Source: DATMGU01 sp035555315 (GTDB lineage Bacteria; Pseudomonadota; Alphaproteobacteria; ATCC43930; CGMCC-115725). From it: a stretch of DNA of 64,000 nt. Made by a program: the position numbers and the translations under genes. The notes under the pieces were generated by a model. The model saw nothing but the letters and a program-made list of their open reading frames with translations. It had not been told where the DNA came from and ran no database searches. Shown here one piece after another: positions 7,739-16,621 of the stretch. The stretch covers positions 1-64,000 of the forward strand of contig DATMGU010000083.1 in NCBI GenBank assembly GCA_035555315.1, given 5' to 3'. Numbering within the stretch: position 1 is the first letter of the stretch; each line of letters starts with the position of its first letter.

Positions 7739-9700
7739 ATGGCCGCGCGCATTCACCACGCGCTGCGGGATGCGTGTGCGGTCGCCACCTCGCCGCCTCC
7801 GCGTATAGGCCGCCCACGGGATCTGTCCACGCAGGAGGCGGTCGCTCAGCCTCGCGATGGGACCGGGATCGCCACGAAAACGATCGTCTCGATCGAACGG
7901 GCGATCGAGACCGCGGTCCGGACTGTCGCCAGCATTCTCTTGGTGTTCGAAGTGCTATTGCTCTTCGTCGGGGTCATCTGCCGCTACGTATTCAATCAAC
8001 CCCTGGTCTGGTCGGACGAACTCGCTTCGGTGGTTTTTCTCTGGCTCGCGATGTTCGGCGCGACCCTCGCGTTCCAGCGCGGACAACACATGCGGATGAC
8101 CTGGATCCGTGGAACGCTCAATGGCCGAGCTCATCTTATCATCGAGGCGCTGGCCGTTCTCGCACCGCTGCTCTTCCTGGCCTTGATCATTCGACACTCA
8201 TACGTCTTCGCGGTTGATGAAGGTGTTGTCACTATGCCGGCGCTTAACCTGCCCAACTCGTGGCGAGCGTTCGCGCTGCCCGTCGGCTTCGGAATGATGT
8301 TCGTCCTCGGCCTGCTGCGCGTGCTCCGCATGACGGACTGGCGCGCCACGGCAATCGGCGTTGCGATCCTGGCGATCCTCGTCGGCGGGCTCGTCGCCGG
8401 CACGCCGGTGTTTGCGCTCCTTGGCAAATGGAATCTGGTGATCTTTTTCATAGGTGCGGTTGGCCTGGGCGTTTTCAGCGGGATTCCGATCGCATTCTCG
8501 TTCGGGCTTGCGACGTTCGGCTACTTGGCGCTCACCACCCGCACGCCGCTCGTGATTCTCGTCGGCCGCCTGGACGAGGGCATGTCGCATCTAATCCTGC
8601 TGGCAATTCCTCTTTTCATTTTCCTGGGCTACCTGATGGAAGCGACGGGAATGGCCCGGGTGATGCTTACGTTTCTGTCGGCGCTCGTCGGACATCTTCG
8701 CGGCGGGCTGTCGTACGTCCTAATCGGGGCGATGTATTTGGTTTCCGGAATTTCGGGGTCCAAGACCGCCGACATGGCGGCGATCGCGCCGGGTCTCATC
8801 CCCGAAATGAGAGCGCATGGGGAAAAGCCCGGTGAGTTGACCGCACTTCTGGCGGCCACCGGTGCTCAGACCGAGACGATTCCGCCGAGCCTCGCCCTGA
8901 TTGCGATCAGCTCTGCCGCAGGCGTGTCGACCTCGGCCTTATTCATCGGCGGATTCATGCCCGGCCTTGTCATGGGAATAATCCTCTGCGGCCTCGTGTC
9001 GTGGCGAACTCGGTCAAGCACTTCCGAGCCTCGAAAGAGAGCCCCGCTCAAGACCGTGCTCGCCTCATTTGCCATCGCATTCCCCGCTATCCTGCTGCCA
9101 TTCGTCATACGTACGGCCGTCGTCGAGGGCGCTGCCACGGCAACCGAGGTATCGACGATCGGGGTCTTCTATACGCTGCTGGCGAGCTTTCTGTTTTATG
9201 AGCGGATCTCCTGGTCATGTCTGCTCAGGCTCCTTGCGAGCACCGCATCCTTGGCCGGGGCGGTATTGTTCGTGGTCGGCGCCGCGACGGGCATGGCCTG
9301 GGCGCTGACGCAATCCGGCGCCTCGCGTGACCTTGCCGCTGTGCTCACCCACCTTCCGGGCGGCGCATTCGCCTTCATCGCGGCGAGCATCGTGATCTTC
9401 GTCGTTGTCGGTGCCGTGCTCGAAGGCATTCCGGCAATCGTCCTTCTCACGCCTCTGTTGCTGCCGATCGCGAAGACCCTCGGGATCCATGAGGTCCACT
9501 ATTCCATGATTGCGATCCTCTCGATGGGGATCGGCTATTTCGCCCCGCCGCTCGGCATTGGCTATTACACCTCCTGTGCGATCGCCAACGTCCATCCGAA
9601 CGAGGGGCTTCGGCCGATGATCGTCTACACGGCCGCGCTTTTGTTGGGCCTGTGTCTTGTCGCGGCAGTCCCTTGGTTTTCAACCGGCTTCCTGAACTGA
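7739..9700 (+). CDS. dctQM: TRAP transporter fused small and large membrane subunit (DctQM)
   Basis: A 653-residue membrane protein joining both TRAP permease subunits. After a hydrophilic lead of about 55 residues, the DctQ part (about 56-215) has four segments and the typical FNQPLVWSDELASVVFLWLAMFGA motif. From about residue 225 the DctM part begins, with GIPIAFSFGLATF, the AIPLFIFLGYLMEATG stretch, and GSKTADMAAIAPGLIPEM plus ATGAQTETIPPS, the conserved Na+/substrate-site loops. Natural Q-M fusions are known. The ATG immediately follows the dctP stop, so the two are translationally linked; the true start may be slightly further in. Confidence 0.92.
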   Translation: MAARIHHALRDACAVATSPPPRIGRPRDLSTQEAVAQPRDGTGIATKTIVSIERAIETAVRTVASILLVFEVLLLFVGVICRYVFNQPLVWSDELASVVFLWLAMFGATLAFQRGQHMRMTWIRGTLNGRAHLIIEALAVLAPLLFLALIIRHSYVFAVDEGVVTMPALNLPNSWRAFALPVGFGMMFVLGLLRVLRMTDWRATAIGVAILAILVGGLVAGTPVFALLGKWNLVIFFIGAVGLGVFSGIPIAFSFGLATFGYLALTTRTPLVILVGRLDEGMSHLILLAIPLFIFLGYLMEATGMARVMLTFLSALVGHLRGGLSYVLIGAMYLVSGISGSKTADMAAIAPGLIPEMRAHGEKPGELTALLAATGAQTETIPPSLALIAISSAAGVSTSALFIGGFMPGLVMGIILCGLVSWRTRSSTSEPRKRAPLKTVLASFAIAFPAILLPFVIRTAVVEGAATATEVSTIGVFYTLLASFLFYERISWSCLLRLLASTASLAGAVLFVVGAATGMAWALTQSGASRDLAAVLTHLPGGAFAFIAASIVIFVVVGAVLEGIPAIVLLTPLLLPIAKTLGIHEVHYSMIAILSMGIGYFAPPLGIGYYTSCAIANVHPNEGLRPMIVYTAALLLGLCLVAAVPWFSTGFLN

Positions 9701-9784
9701 GACGCCGGATCGACTGCTAGTCGCCGATTGTCTCTGATGGACTATTCCCTCCAAACGACTGGCTTGGCTGGCAGGAAGCTCAAC

Positions 9785-10873
9785 ATGCGAAGCTACCAGA
9801 TCACTCAATTCGGTAAGCCGCTCGAGTTGCGGACATACGATCGACCCGTGCCGCAGGGTGGCGAGGTGCTCGTCAAGGTCGCCGGCTGTGGCGTCTGCCA
9901 TTCTGATCTTCACCTCTGGTCCGGCTACTACGATCTCGGCGGTGGCAAGCGCATCACACTCGCTGACCGCGGTGCGGTGCTTCCTTTCACGATGGGGCAT
10001 GAAATCGTCGGCACCATCTCGGCGGTTGGGCCTACGGTGGATTCGTCGGTGCTCGGCCGCAAGGGCGTTGTTTTCCCCTGGATCGGCTGCGGACAATGTG
10101 ATTCTTGCCGTCGCGGCATGGAGCCGATGTGCGAGACGCCGCGGACCATCGGAACTCGCCGCGACGGGGGCTACAGCGATTACGTGATCGTTCCCGACGC
10201 GCGCTATGTCGTCCCGTACGGGGATCTTGATCCGAAGCTCGCCGCGACGGCGGCCTGTTCGGGCCTCACCGCTTATAGCGCGGTCCGAAAGTTGCCGGCC
10301 TTGGATGACCATGATTTTGTCGTCGTCATCGGCGCGGGGGGCGTTGGGCTCGCCGGCGTTAGCTTGTTGAAGACCATGACGCCGGCGAAGATTGTCGTCA
10401 TCGACATCTCGGAAGCCAAACGAAAGGCGGCCCTGGAGGCTGGTGCAAGCGTCGCCATCGATTCCGGCGACGGTCAGGCAGTCTCGTCGATCAAGGCCGC
10501 GTGTACGCGGACGCCGCGGGCCGTGATCGACTTCGTCGGCATGGGGATGACCGCCCAGATGGGGATGGACCTGCTTGGACGCGGCGGCCACCTGATCGTG
10601 GTGGGGCTATACGGCGGCGAGATCGCGGTGTCCGTGTCGAGCCTCGCGATGCGGAACATCACGCTTCAAGGATCGAACGTCGGCACGCTTCAGGAATTGT
10701 GCGATCTTATCGAATTGCTGCGAGAGACGGGACTTCGCCCGATACCGGTGCAGGGGCGACCGATGGACGCGGTCAACAGCGCCCTGCTTGAGGTTGCCCA
10801 AGGCCAAACCATCGGCCGCATCGTGCTCGAACCTTCTGCAACGCCGGAGGCAGTGGGCAGATCATCCAGCTGA
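9785..10873 (+). CDS. Zinc-dependent alcohol dehydrogenase (MDR superfamily)
   Basis: A 362-residue medium-chain dehydrogenase. The catalytic zinc site is seen in GCGVCHSDLH and GHEIVG, the structural zinc cluster in CGQCDSCRRGMEPMC, and the NAD(P)-binding turn in IGAGGVGLAG. The ATG at 9785 is preceded by AGGA with good spacing; an upstream ATG at 9728 lacks support. As last gene of the SAF-dehydrogenase/TRAP operon it probably oxidises the imported compound or an intermediate. The exact alcohol is not deducible. Confidence 0.88.
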   Translation: MRSYQITQFGKPLELRTYDRPVPQGGEVLVKVAGCGVCHSDLHLWSGYYDLGGGKRITLADRGAVLPFTMGHEIVGTISAVGPTVDSSVLGRKGVVFPWIGCGQCDSCRRGMEPMCETPRTIGTRRDGGYSDYVIVPDARYVVPYGDLDPKLAATAACSGLTAYSAVRKLPALDDHDFVVVIGAGGVGLAGVSLLKTMTPAKIVVIDISEAKRKAALEAGASVAIDSGDGQAVSSIKAACTRTPRAVIDFVGMGMTAQMGMDLLGRGGHLIVVGLYGGEIAVSVSSLAMRNITLQGSNVGTLQELCDLIELLRETGLRPIPVQGRPMDAVNSALLEVAQGQTIGRIVLEPSATPEAVGRSSS

Positions 10874-11221
10874 GCCGCCGGTTGGGTTAGACCGGATTCG
10901 GCGTGTGGTCGCGGATCACAAGCGGAAACACACTCCCCGGCGTTAATCGGGTATTTCCTCAGAGAGCTGACCCGCGCGATGGCATGGGGTACAGCGTCGA
11001 AGAGGCTGCCGTGTCGGGCAAGGTCACCGGCGAGGGAGTTGGTCGTCCGGCCCCAAAAGCCATGGGATATGCCGGGCTATCCCTCCGGCCGCCTATGCAC
11101 GCGCCGACGCGCAAGCAGTCGCGGAGGAAATCATCGGCGACAGAGGCGCGCACCGTATGGTGTGTCGTATGGTGCGAAAGATCAGACCCTTCTAGCCGGT
11201 CACGGCGCCTTCGTTTGTTGT
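10874..11221. other. Intergenic region, possible decayed coding sequence
   Basis: A 348-bp stretch between the end of the TRAP/ADH operon and the convergent MFS gene. One frame (about 11060-11200) reads PAAYARADAQAVAEEIIGD, which has coding character but matches no family I know and has no start. A 12-bp tandem repeat lies at 11154-11177. No terminator with a T-run is apparent. Confidence 0.35.
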
Positions 11222-12472
11222 TCACATGTCGCTGACAGGGCGGCGGTTTTTTTCCAAGAGATCATCGCTCGGCTGGGATTTGACCAACCGGTCGCGCGCG
11301 GGGCGCAGTGCCATCTGAGTGACGAGAAACGCCGCCACGGCGCAGGCGGCGATGCCGATGACCATGGGCTGCGGCGTCCCATCGGCGAAGAGCCCCGCGA
11401 CCGCCATGACCGCGGCACCGGTCACCATTTGAATTGAACCCATGAGCGCGGACGCGGTCCCGGCGATTTCGCCATGATGTTCGAGCGACAACACCGCGGC
11501 GGCGGGGATCACCACGCCGAGGAACCCGTAGCCAACGAAAAGCAGGGCCATCATCAGCGCCAGGCTGTCGGTGCCAAGCGTCATCAGGACGGCCAAGATC
11601 ACCATCACGACGGCGAATCCAGAGACCGCGACCCGGATGACGGGCGCCAGGCCGAACCGCGCCGTCAGCTTTGCCGTCGCCTGGCTGAAGGCGAAGAAGG
11701 ACGCGGCGTTCAGCGCGAAGCAGAGACTGAAAAGGGTCGGCGACAGTCCGTAGTGATTGATGAGGACGAAGGATGCGCTGCCGATGTAGATGAAAAAGGC
11801 TGCCACGCCGAACGCACCGACGAAGGACAATCCGGTAAACATCGGATCGACCAAGAGCAGGCGATAAGCGCTGAATGCGCTGCGCCATGTGCTCTCCGAG
11901 CGATGCTCGGCGGGACGGGTTTCGATCAACTGGGTGGCCGCCAGAAGCAGCCCGGTCAGGGCGGCGGCCGTCAGCACCCAGAAGACGGCCCGCCATCCGA
12001 AAGCCTCGATGATGAAGCTTCCGGTCAGCGGCGCCAGGATCGGCGAGATGCTCACGACGAGCATCAGGAGAGACATGAGGCGCGCCGCCTCATGGCCGGT
12101 GTGCAAGTCGCGAACTATGGCGCGGGGGATGACCATCCCGGCGCAGGCGCCAAAGCCTTGCAGGGCGCGGAAGCCGATCAGCACATCGATGTTGGGCGCA
12201 AGAGCGCAGCCGATGCTGCCCAGGGCGAAGATGACCAGCCCCGCGTAAATGGGTGTTTTCCGACCGACGATGTCGCTCAGCGGTCCATAGAAGAGCTGAC
12301 AGACGCCAATGGTGATGAAGAACGCCATCAGGCTCATCTGCACCGCGGGCGGGGATGCATCGAGGCTTTTTCCCATCGACGGCAGCGCCGGCAAATACAC
12401 GTCGATGGCGAATGGACCGACGGCGGTAATGAGCCCCAGAACGAGGACGAGGGGAAGGACGCGTCGTGTCAT
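11222..12472 (-). CDS. Bcr/CflA-family multidrug MFS exporter
   Basis: A 12-helix drug:H+ antiporter of 416 residues in the inner membrane. It shows the family's opening (helix 1 followed by AIDVYLPALPSMGKSLDAS), the MFS motif A loop GPLSDIVGRKTPIYAG, and FRALQGFGACAGMVIPRAIVRD, which is typical of Bcr/CflA. The ATG at 12472 starts at MTRRVLP, immediately before helix 1; a longer in-frame leader is hydrophilic and rejected. The substrate range is unknown; family members export bicyclomycin, chloramphenicol, florfenicol or sulfonamides. Confidence 0.9.
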   Translation of the reverse strand: MTRRVLPLVLVLGLITAVGPFAIDVYLPALPSMGKSLDASPPAVQMSLMAFFITIGVCQLFYGPLSDIVGRKTPIYAGLVIFALGSIGCALAPNIDVLIGFRALQGFGACAGMVIPRAIVRDLHTGHEAARLMSLLMLVVSISPILAPLTGSFIIEAFGWRAVFWVLTAAALTGLLLAATQLIETRPAEHRSESTWRSAFSAYRLLLVDPMFTGLSFVGAFGVAAFFIYIGSASFVLINHYGLSPTLFSLCFALNAASFFAFSQATAKLTARFGLAPVIRVAVSGFAVVMVILAVLMTLGTDSLALMMALLFVGYGFLGVVIPAAAVLSLEHHGEIAGTASALMGSIQMVTGAAVMAVAGLFADGTPQPMVIGIAACAVAAFLVTQMALRPARDRLVKSQPSDDLLEKNRRPVSDM

Positions 12473-13061
12473 GGGGATACTGAGCTCCGGCTGACTAAGG
12501 CAAGAGATGGCTTGGTCATTTGGACTCTTGCAGGGTGAATGATGGAGAATCTCGGCTATGCGAGATAGGGATACGTTAAAGGAACATTTCGTCGGAAACC
12601 CCAAACTGCGCGGCGGCTTTCTATCCCCTCCAAGCGGTCTGCCGCACACGGAGCCCGCACAGTCTGTCGCGGCATGGATGATCGAACACTTCGTGAGTCA
12701 ATCCAGGGCGACGTAGGAAATGGCTCCCATGCCGAGGGGAGGAAGGAGCATTGGGGGCAAGGGATGGAAAACCCATCCCCTTGGGAATAAGCCACTTTAT
12801 CCTTGTCATAATTTTTTTGACCGGCGCGGCTGGTCAGATCGCTATATTCATCGGAATATAGCGATCTGTCGGTTCCTGCTTGCAGGGGAGGCGCTTTGGG
12901 CTTTTCAGGACCGTTGTTGCTCGACCGACCTTCGCTCGACAAGCGGCATCAAGCGCCCCTCAACCGATTTGCCAATCCGGGCCGGAGCCAAATCCGCAGC
13001 CCGATCCGAGGTGACGGACCCGCATTGGGGAACCGCGCCCAGTACCAAGGAGGAAGAAGAC
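12473..13061. promoter_or_regulatory. Long divergent control region of the MFS and aldehyde dehydrogenase genes
   Basis: 589 bp without a convincing gene. It contains a GGGATGG/CCATCCC hairpin (about 12761-12779), an AT-rich patch with a T7 run (12812-12818), and a 15-bp perfect inverted repeat annotated separately. The ribosome site AAGGAGG (13047-13053) belongs to the aldehyde dehydrogenase gene. No regulator gene lies beside it, so whatever binds here is encoded elsewhere. Confidence 0.5.
12835..12868. repeat. 34-bp inverted repeat with perfect 15-bp arms
   Basis: The left arm CAGATCGCTATATTC (12835-12849) and right arm GAATATAGCGATCTG (12854-12868) match base for base around a 4-base ATCG spacer. 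It lies about 195 bp upstream of the aldehyde dehydrogenase start. There is no T-run after either arm. It could be an operator for a dimeric regulator or an RNA hairpin in the 5' leader. Confidence 0.85.
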
Positions 13062-14558
13062 ATGGACACGATCGCACTCGATCCCCGACTGAGCGGGGCC
13101 ACGAGAGAGTTCTTGAGCCGGGTCGGTAAGCTTCTGATTGACGGCAAGCTCGTCGCCGCGGCCTCCGGCAAGACATTTCCGGTCTATAACCCCGCGACCG
13201 GCACCGTGGTGGCCTCGGTCGCCGAGGCCGACCGCGAGGATGTCGACCGCGCCGTCAGGGCGGCCCGCCGGGCGTTCGACGACGGGAGCTGGTCGCGCGT
13301 GAAGCCGAACGAACGGAGCCGGCTGCTCTGGAAGCTCGCCGATCTCCTGGAACGGCACGCCGACGAGTTCGCCGAGCTGGAATCGCTCGATAACGGCAAG
13401 CCGGTCGCGGTCGCCCGCGCGGCCGACGTGCCGCTGGCCGTCGACATGTTCCGCTACATGGGCGGCTGGGCGACCAAGCTGACCGGCTCGACCATCCCGC
13501 TCTCGATGCCCGGCGACTATCTCTCCTACACCCTGCGCGAGCCGGTCGGCGTCGTCGGCCAGATCATTCCCTGGAACTTCCCGCTGCTGATGGCGGCCTG
13601 GAAGCTCGCGCCGGCGCTGGCCGCCGGCTGCGCCGTGGTGCTGAAGGCGGCCGAGCAGACACCGCTATCGGCGCTGCGTCTGGCCGAACTGGTGATCGAG
13701 GCCGGCTTCCCGGCCGGCGCGGTCAACATCCTGGCGGGCTTCGGCGAGACCGCCGGCGCGGCGCTCGCCGCGCACGATCTGGTCGACAAGGTTGCCTTCA
13801 CCGGCTCGACCGAGGTCGGCAAGCTAATCGTCGGGGCGGCGACCGGCAATCTCAAGAAGGTGACCTTGGAACTCGGCGGCAAATCGCCGGCCATCGTGTT
13901 TCCGGATGCCGATCTGGAGCGCGCGATCCCCGGTACCGCGAGCGCCATCTTCTTCAACCACGGCCAATGCTGCTGCGCCGGCTCGCGCCTGTTCGTGCAT
14001 CGCAAGATCTATGACGAAGTGGTCGAAGGCGTCGCCGCGATCGCCAGCAAGATCAAGGTCGGACCGGGCCTCGACCCGGCCACCGAAATGGGGCCGCTCG
14101 TCTCCGAGGAGCAGTTCGATCGGGTGTCGCATTATATCGGCGAGGGGGAGCGCGAGGGCGCCAAGGTCATGGCCGGCGGCAAGCATCCCGGCGACGGCTA
14201 TTTCGTGAAGCCGACCGTGCTCGCCGGCACGACGCCGGAGATGACCGTGATGCGCGAGGAAATCTTCGGGCCGGTCGTCTGCGCCCAGCCGTTCGACGAC
14301 GCGGATATCGAGCGGATCGCCCACCAAGCCAACGACACGATCTATGGTCTGGCGGCCAGCATCTGGACCCGGGACGGCGGTCTCGCGCATAAGCTCGCCG
14401 CCCGCATCCGCTCGGGTACGGTCTGGATCAACTGCCATAACGTGTTCGACGCGGCGCTGCCGTTCGGCGGCTACAAGCAATCGGGCTGGGGCCGCGAGAT
14501 GGGCGAGGCCGTGTTCCATAATTATACCGAGACCAAGGCGGTCACGACCGCTCTCTGA
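13062..14558 (+). CDS. NAD(P)-dependent aldehyde dehydrogenase
   Basis: A 498-residue class I/II aldehyde dehydrogenase. Visible motifs are GQIIPWNFPLLMAAWK, the nucleotide-binding FTGSTEVGK, ELGGKSP with the general-base Glu, and FFNHGQCCCAGSR with the catalytic Cys in the middle of the triplet. EEIFGPVV and the C-terminal PFGGYKQSGWGRE are typical of broad acetaldehyde/betaine-aldehyde-like members. The ATG at 13062 has AAGGAGG 8 bp upstream. It is a single-gene unit ending in a strong terminator. In a methylotroph it may clear aldehydes made by quinoprotein alcohol dehydrogenases, but the substrate is unproven. Confidence 0.93.
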   Translation: MDTIALDPRLSGATREFLSRVGKLLIDGKLVAAASGKTFPVYNPATGTVVASVAEADREDVDRAVRAARRAFDDGSWSRVKPNERSRLLWKLADLLERHADEFAELESLDNGKPVAVARAADVPLAVDMFRYMGGWATKLTGSTIPLSMPGDYLSYTLREPVGVVGQIIPWNFPLLMAAWKLAPALAAGCAVVLKAAEQTPLSALRLAELVIEAGFPAGAVNILAGFGETAGAALAAHDLVDKVAFTGSTEVGKLIVGAATGNLKKVTLELGGKSPAIVFPDADLERAIPGTASAIFFNHGQCCCAGSRLFVHRKIYDEVVEGVAAIASKIKVGPGLDPATEMGPLVSEEQFDRVSHYIGEGEREGAKVMAGGKHPGDGYFVKPTVLAGTTPEMTVMREEIFGPVVCAQPFDDADIERIAHQANDTIYGLAASIWTRDGGLAHKLAARIRSGTVWINCHNVFDAALPFGGYKQSGWGREMGEAVFHNYTETKAVTTAL

Positions 14559-14567
14559 GACACGGCC

Positions 14568-14605
14568 GAGGCCGGGGCCTGTCGAGGGCTCCGGCCTCCT
14601 TTTTT
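14568..14605 (+). terminator. Rho-independent terminator after aldehyde dehydrogenase
   Basis: Stem GAGGCCGG (14568-14575) pairs with CCGGCCTC (14591-14598) around a 15-base loop and is followed by a run of six T (14600-14605). It starts 10 bp after the stop codon. Confidence 0.88.
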
Positions 14606-14702
14606 CGAGTTGCTCAGTCGGGGTCTGTTCAGTCCGGGTCTTGTCGTCGTCGGTCACCTGCGCGAAGCTCGGCTTCGGCGGTGCAAACGACGAGATCAGC
14701 GC

Positions 14703-15707
14703 GTGCTCCAATATGTTGTCCAACGGTTCATTCAGCTGATCTTCGTGCTCGTCGGGGTCAGCGTCGTCATTTTCCTGACCATGCATGTCCTCCCCGGCGA
14801 CGTCGCGACCCTTCTGCTCGGCGACAGGGCGACGGCGGAGCAGCTCGATCGTCTGCGCCACCAGCTCGGGCTCGACCAGCCGATCTATAGTCAATACCTG
14901 CGCTTCGCACTCGACGCGCTCGACGGCGATTTCGGCACGTCGCTGCGCAGCAACCATGCCGTGTTCGAGGATGTGTGGACCGCCTTTCCGGTCACTCTCC
15001 AACTCTCGCTGGCGGCCCTCTTCGTCGCCGTCGTGATCGGGGTGCCGTGCGGCGTCCTGGCCGCGGTCCGGCCGTTCTCGCGCTTCAACGACATCATCAT
15101 GACGCTATCGCTGTTCGGCGTCTCGATGCCGATCTTTTGGCTCGGCCTCATGCTGATCCTGGTTTTCGGCGCCGTGCTCGACTGGCTGCCGATCGGTGGG
15201 CTCATGCCCATCGGGGTCGAGCCGCCGCGCGTCACCGGCATGTCGGTGATCGACAGCGTCCTCTCGGGGGATTGGCGGCTCGTGCTGCTCAGCCTGCGCT
15301 ACCTGGTGTTGCCGGCCGTCACGCTCGGCACCATCCCGCTGGCGCTGATCATGCGCATTACCCGCTCGGAGATGCTGTCGATGGCCTCGCACGATCACGT
15401 GCGCACGGCGCGCGCCAAGGGGTTGCCGGAGGGCAGCGTCATCGTGAAGCATGTGCTGCGCAACGCGCTGATCCCGATCGTGACGGTGATCGGGCTGCAG
15501 CTTGGCCTGCTGCTTTCCGGCGCCGTCCTGACCGAGTCGATCTTCTCGCTGCCGGGATTGGGACGGCTCATGGTCAACGCGATCCTGGCGCGCGACTATC
15601 CGGTGGTCCAGGCCGCAGCCCTGCTCACCGCGTCGGTCTTCGTCTTCGTCAACCTGCTGGTCGATCTCAGCTACGCCTATCTCGATCCCCGGATCCGCTA
15701 CCAGTGA
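14703..15707 (+). CDS. Peptide/nickel-type ABC permease (DppB-like)
   Basis: Inner-membrane permease of 334 aa. I chose GTG 14703 because translation from there gives the standard opening (LQYVVQRFIQLIFVLVGVSVVIF); the frame extends 31 codons upstream without similarity. Family markers are VLPGDVATLLLG, LDQPIYSQYLRF, and the EAA loop LMRITRSEMLSMASHDHVRTARAKGLPE that contacts the ATPase. Its stop overlaps the GTG of the next permease gene. Substrate class: oligopeptides, Ni or glycosidic compounds; not resolvable. Confidence 0.9.
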   Translation: MLQYVVQRFIQLIFVLVGVSVVIFLTMHVLPGDVATLLLGDRATAEQLDRLRHQLGLDQPIYSQYLRFALDALDGDFGTSLRSNHAVFEDVWTAFPVTLQLSLAALFVAVVIGVPCGVLAAVRPFSRFNDIIMTLSLFGVSMPIFWLGLMLILVFGAVLDWLPIGGLMPIGVEPPRVTGMSVIDSVLSGDWRLVLLSLRYLVLPAVTLGTIPLALIMRITRSEMLSMASHDHVRTARAKGLPEGSVIVKHVLRNALIPIVTVIGLQLGLLLSGAVLTESIFSLPGLGRLMVNAILARDYPVVQAAALLTASVFVFVNLLVDLSYAYLDPRIRYQ

Positions 15708-16576
15708 CCGCGATCGAGATCGTTCCGAGCGGAACGTCTGGGCGGTCGCCGGGCACCGCTCGGCTCCTGCGGCGGCCGACCGCGCTGATCGGCATCGTGA
15801 TCGTCCTGGGTTTCCTGCTGTTGACGATGTCCGCCTCGTTGGTCGCCCCCTACAGCCCGTTCGACCAGGATTTCTCCAACACGCTCATGGGCCCGACCGG
15901 CGGCCATCCCTTCGGGACCGATCAATTCGGCCGCGACGTGCTGAGCCGTGTCATCTTCGGCTCGCGCACGGCGCTGCTCTCGATCCTGGTCGCCGACGGT
16001 CTGGCGCTCGTTCTCGGCTGCGCCCTCGGGCTGATCGCCGGTTTCTTCGGCGAATGGCTGGATTCCGCCATCATGCGCATCGTCGATGTGCTGCTCGCCT
16101 TCCCCTATCTCCTGCTGGCGCTCATTATCATCGCGGCGCTCGGCCCCAGCCTGCTCAATTCGATGATCGCGATCGGCCTGGTCTACACGCCGCAATACGC
16201 CCGGCTCATCCGGGGTCAGGTCCTCTCGGTCAAGACCACCGAATTCGTCGTGGCGGCGCGGGCGATCGGCGCCAACCCCGCCCGGATCATGCTGCGCCAC
16301 ATCCTGCCGAACAGCGTCACGCCGATCCTCGTCATGGCGACGCTGCAGGCCGGCACCGTCGTCGTCGAAACCGCCGGTCTGTCCTTCCTCGGCATGGGCG
16401 CGCAGCCGCCGTCGCCGGATTGGGGCGCCGTCCTCGCGGAAGGCCAGAGCTACTTCCTCAGCGCCTGGTGGATCGCCACGTTTCCGGGCCTGGCGATCTT
16501 CGCGGTCGTGCTTGGCTTCAATCTCGTCGGCGACGCGCTGCGCGATCACTTCGATCCGCGGCGGCGCACGGAATGA
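15704..16576 (+). CDS. Peptide/nickel-type ABC permease (DppC-like)
   Basis: The second permease, 290 aa, starting at a GTG that overlaps the upstream TGA by 3 bases, a sign of translational coupling. It has the OppC/DppC N-terminal helix, HPFGTDQFGRDVLSRVIFGSR (the conserved FGTDxxGRD), the EAA loop EFVVAARAIGANPARIMLRHILPN, and GLSFLGMGAQPPSPDWG. ATPase genes that normally follow (dppD, dppF) are missing; the next gene is the convergent binding protein. An 18-bp imperfect tandem repeat follows the stop (16584-16619). Confidence 0.92.
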   Translation: MTAIEIVPSGTSGRSPGTARLLRRPTALIGIVIVLGFLLLTMSASLVAPYSPFDQDFSNTLMGPTGGHPFGTDQFGRDVLSRVIFGSRTALLSILVADGLALVLGCALGLIAGFFGEWLDSAIMRIVDVLLAFPYLLLALIIIAALGPSLLNSMIAIGLVYTPQYARLIRGQVLSVKTTEFVVAARAIGANPARIMLRHILPNSVTPILVMATLQAGTVVVETAGLSFLGMGAQPPSPDWGAVLAEGQSYFLSAWWIATFPGLAIFAVVLGFNLVGDALRDHFDPRRRTE

Positions 16577-16583
16577 GCCGGCT

Positions 16584-16619
16584 GCTCCGACGAGACGGGC
16601 CGCTCCGACAGGACGGGCC
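16584..16619. repeat. 18-bp imperfect tandem duplication
   Basis: Two adjacent units (16584-16601 and 16602-16619), each beginning GCTCCGAC and ending ACGGGCC, differ at two positions. They fill most of the gap between the convergent permease and binding-protein genes. Confidence 0.85.
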
Positions 16620-16621
16620 GG

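Noticed and set aside
11474..12538. 354-codon open frame on the plus strand
   Set aside because: Mirror of the MFS exporter gene; the MFS motifs and helices are clear on the minus strand.
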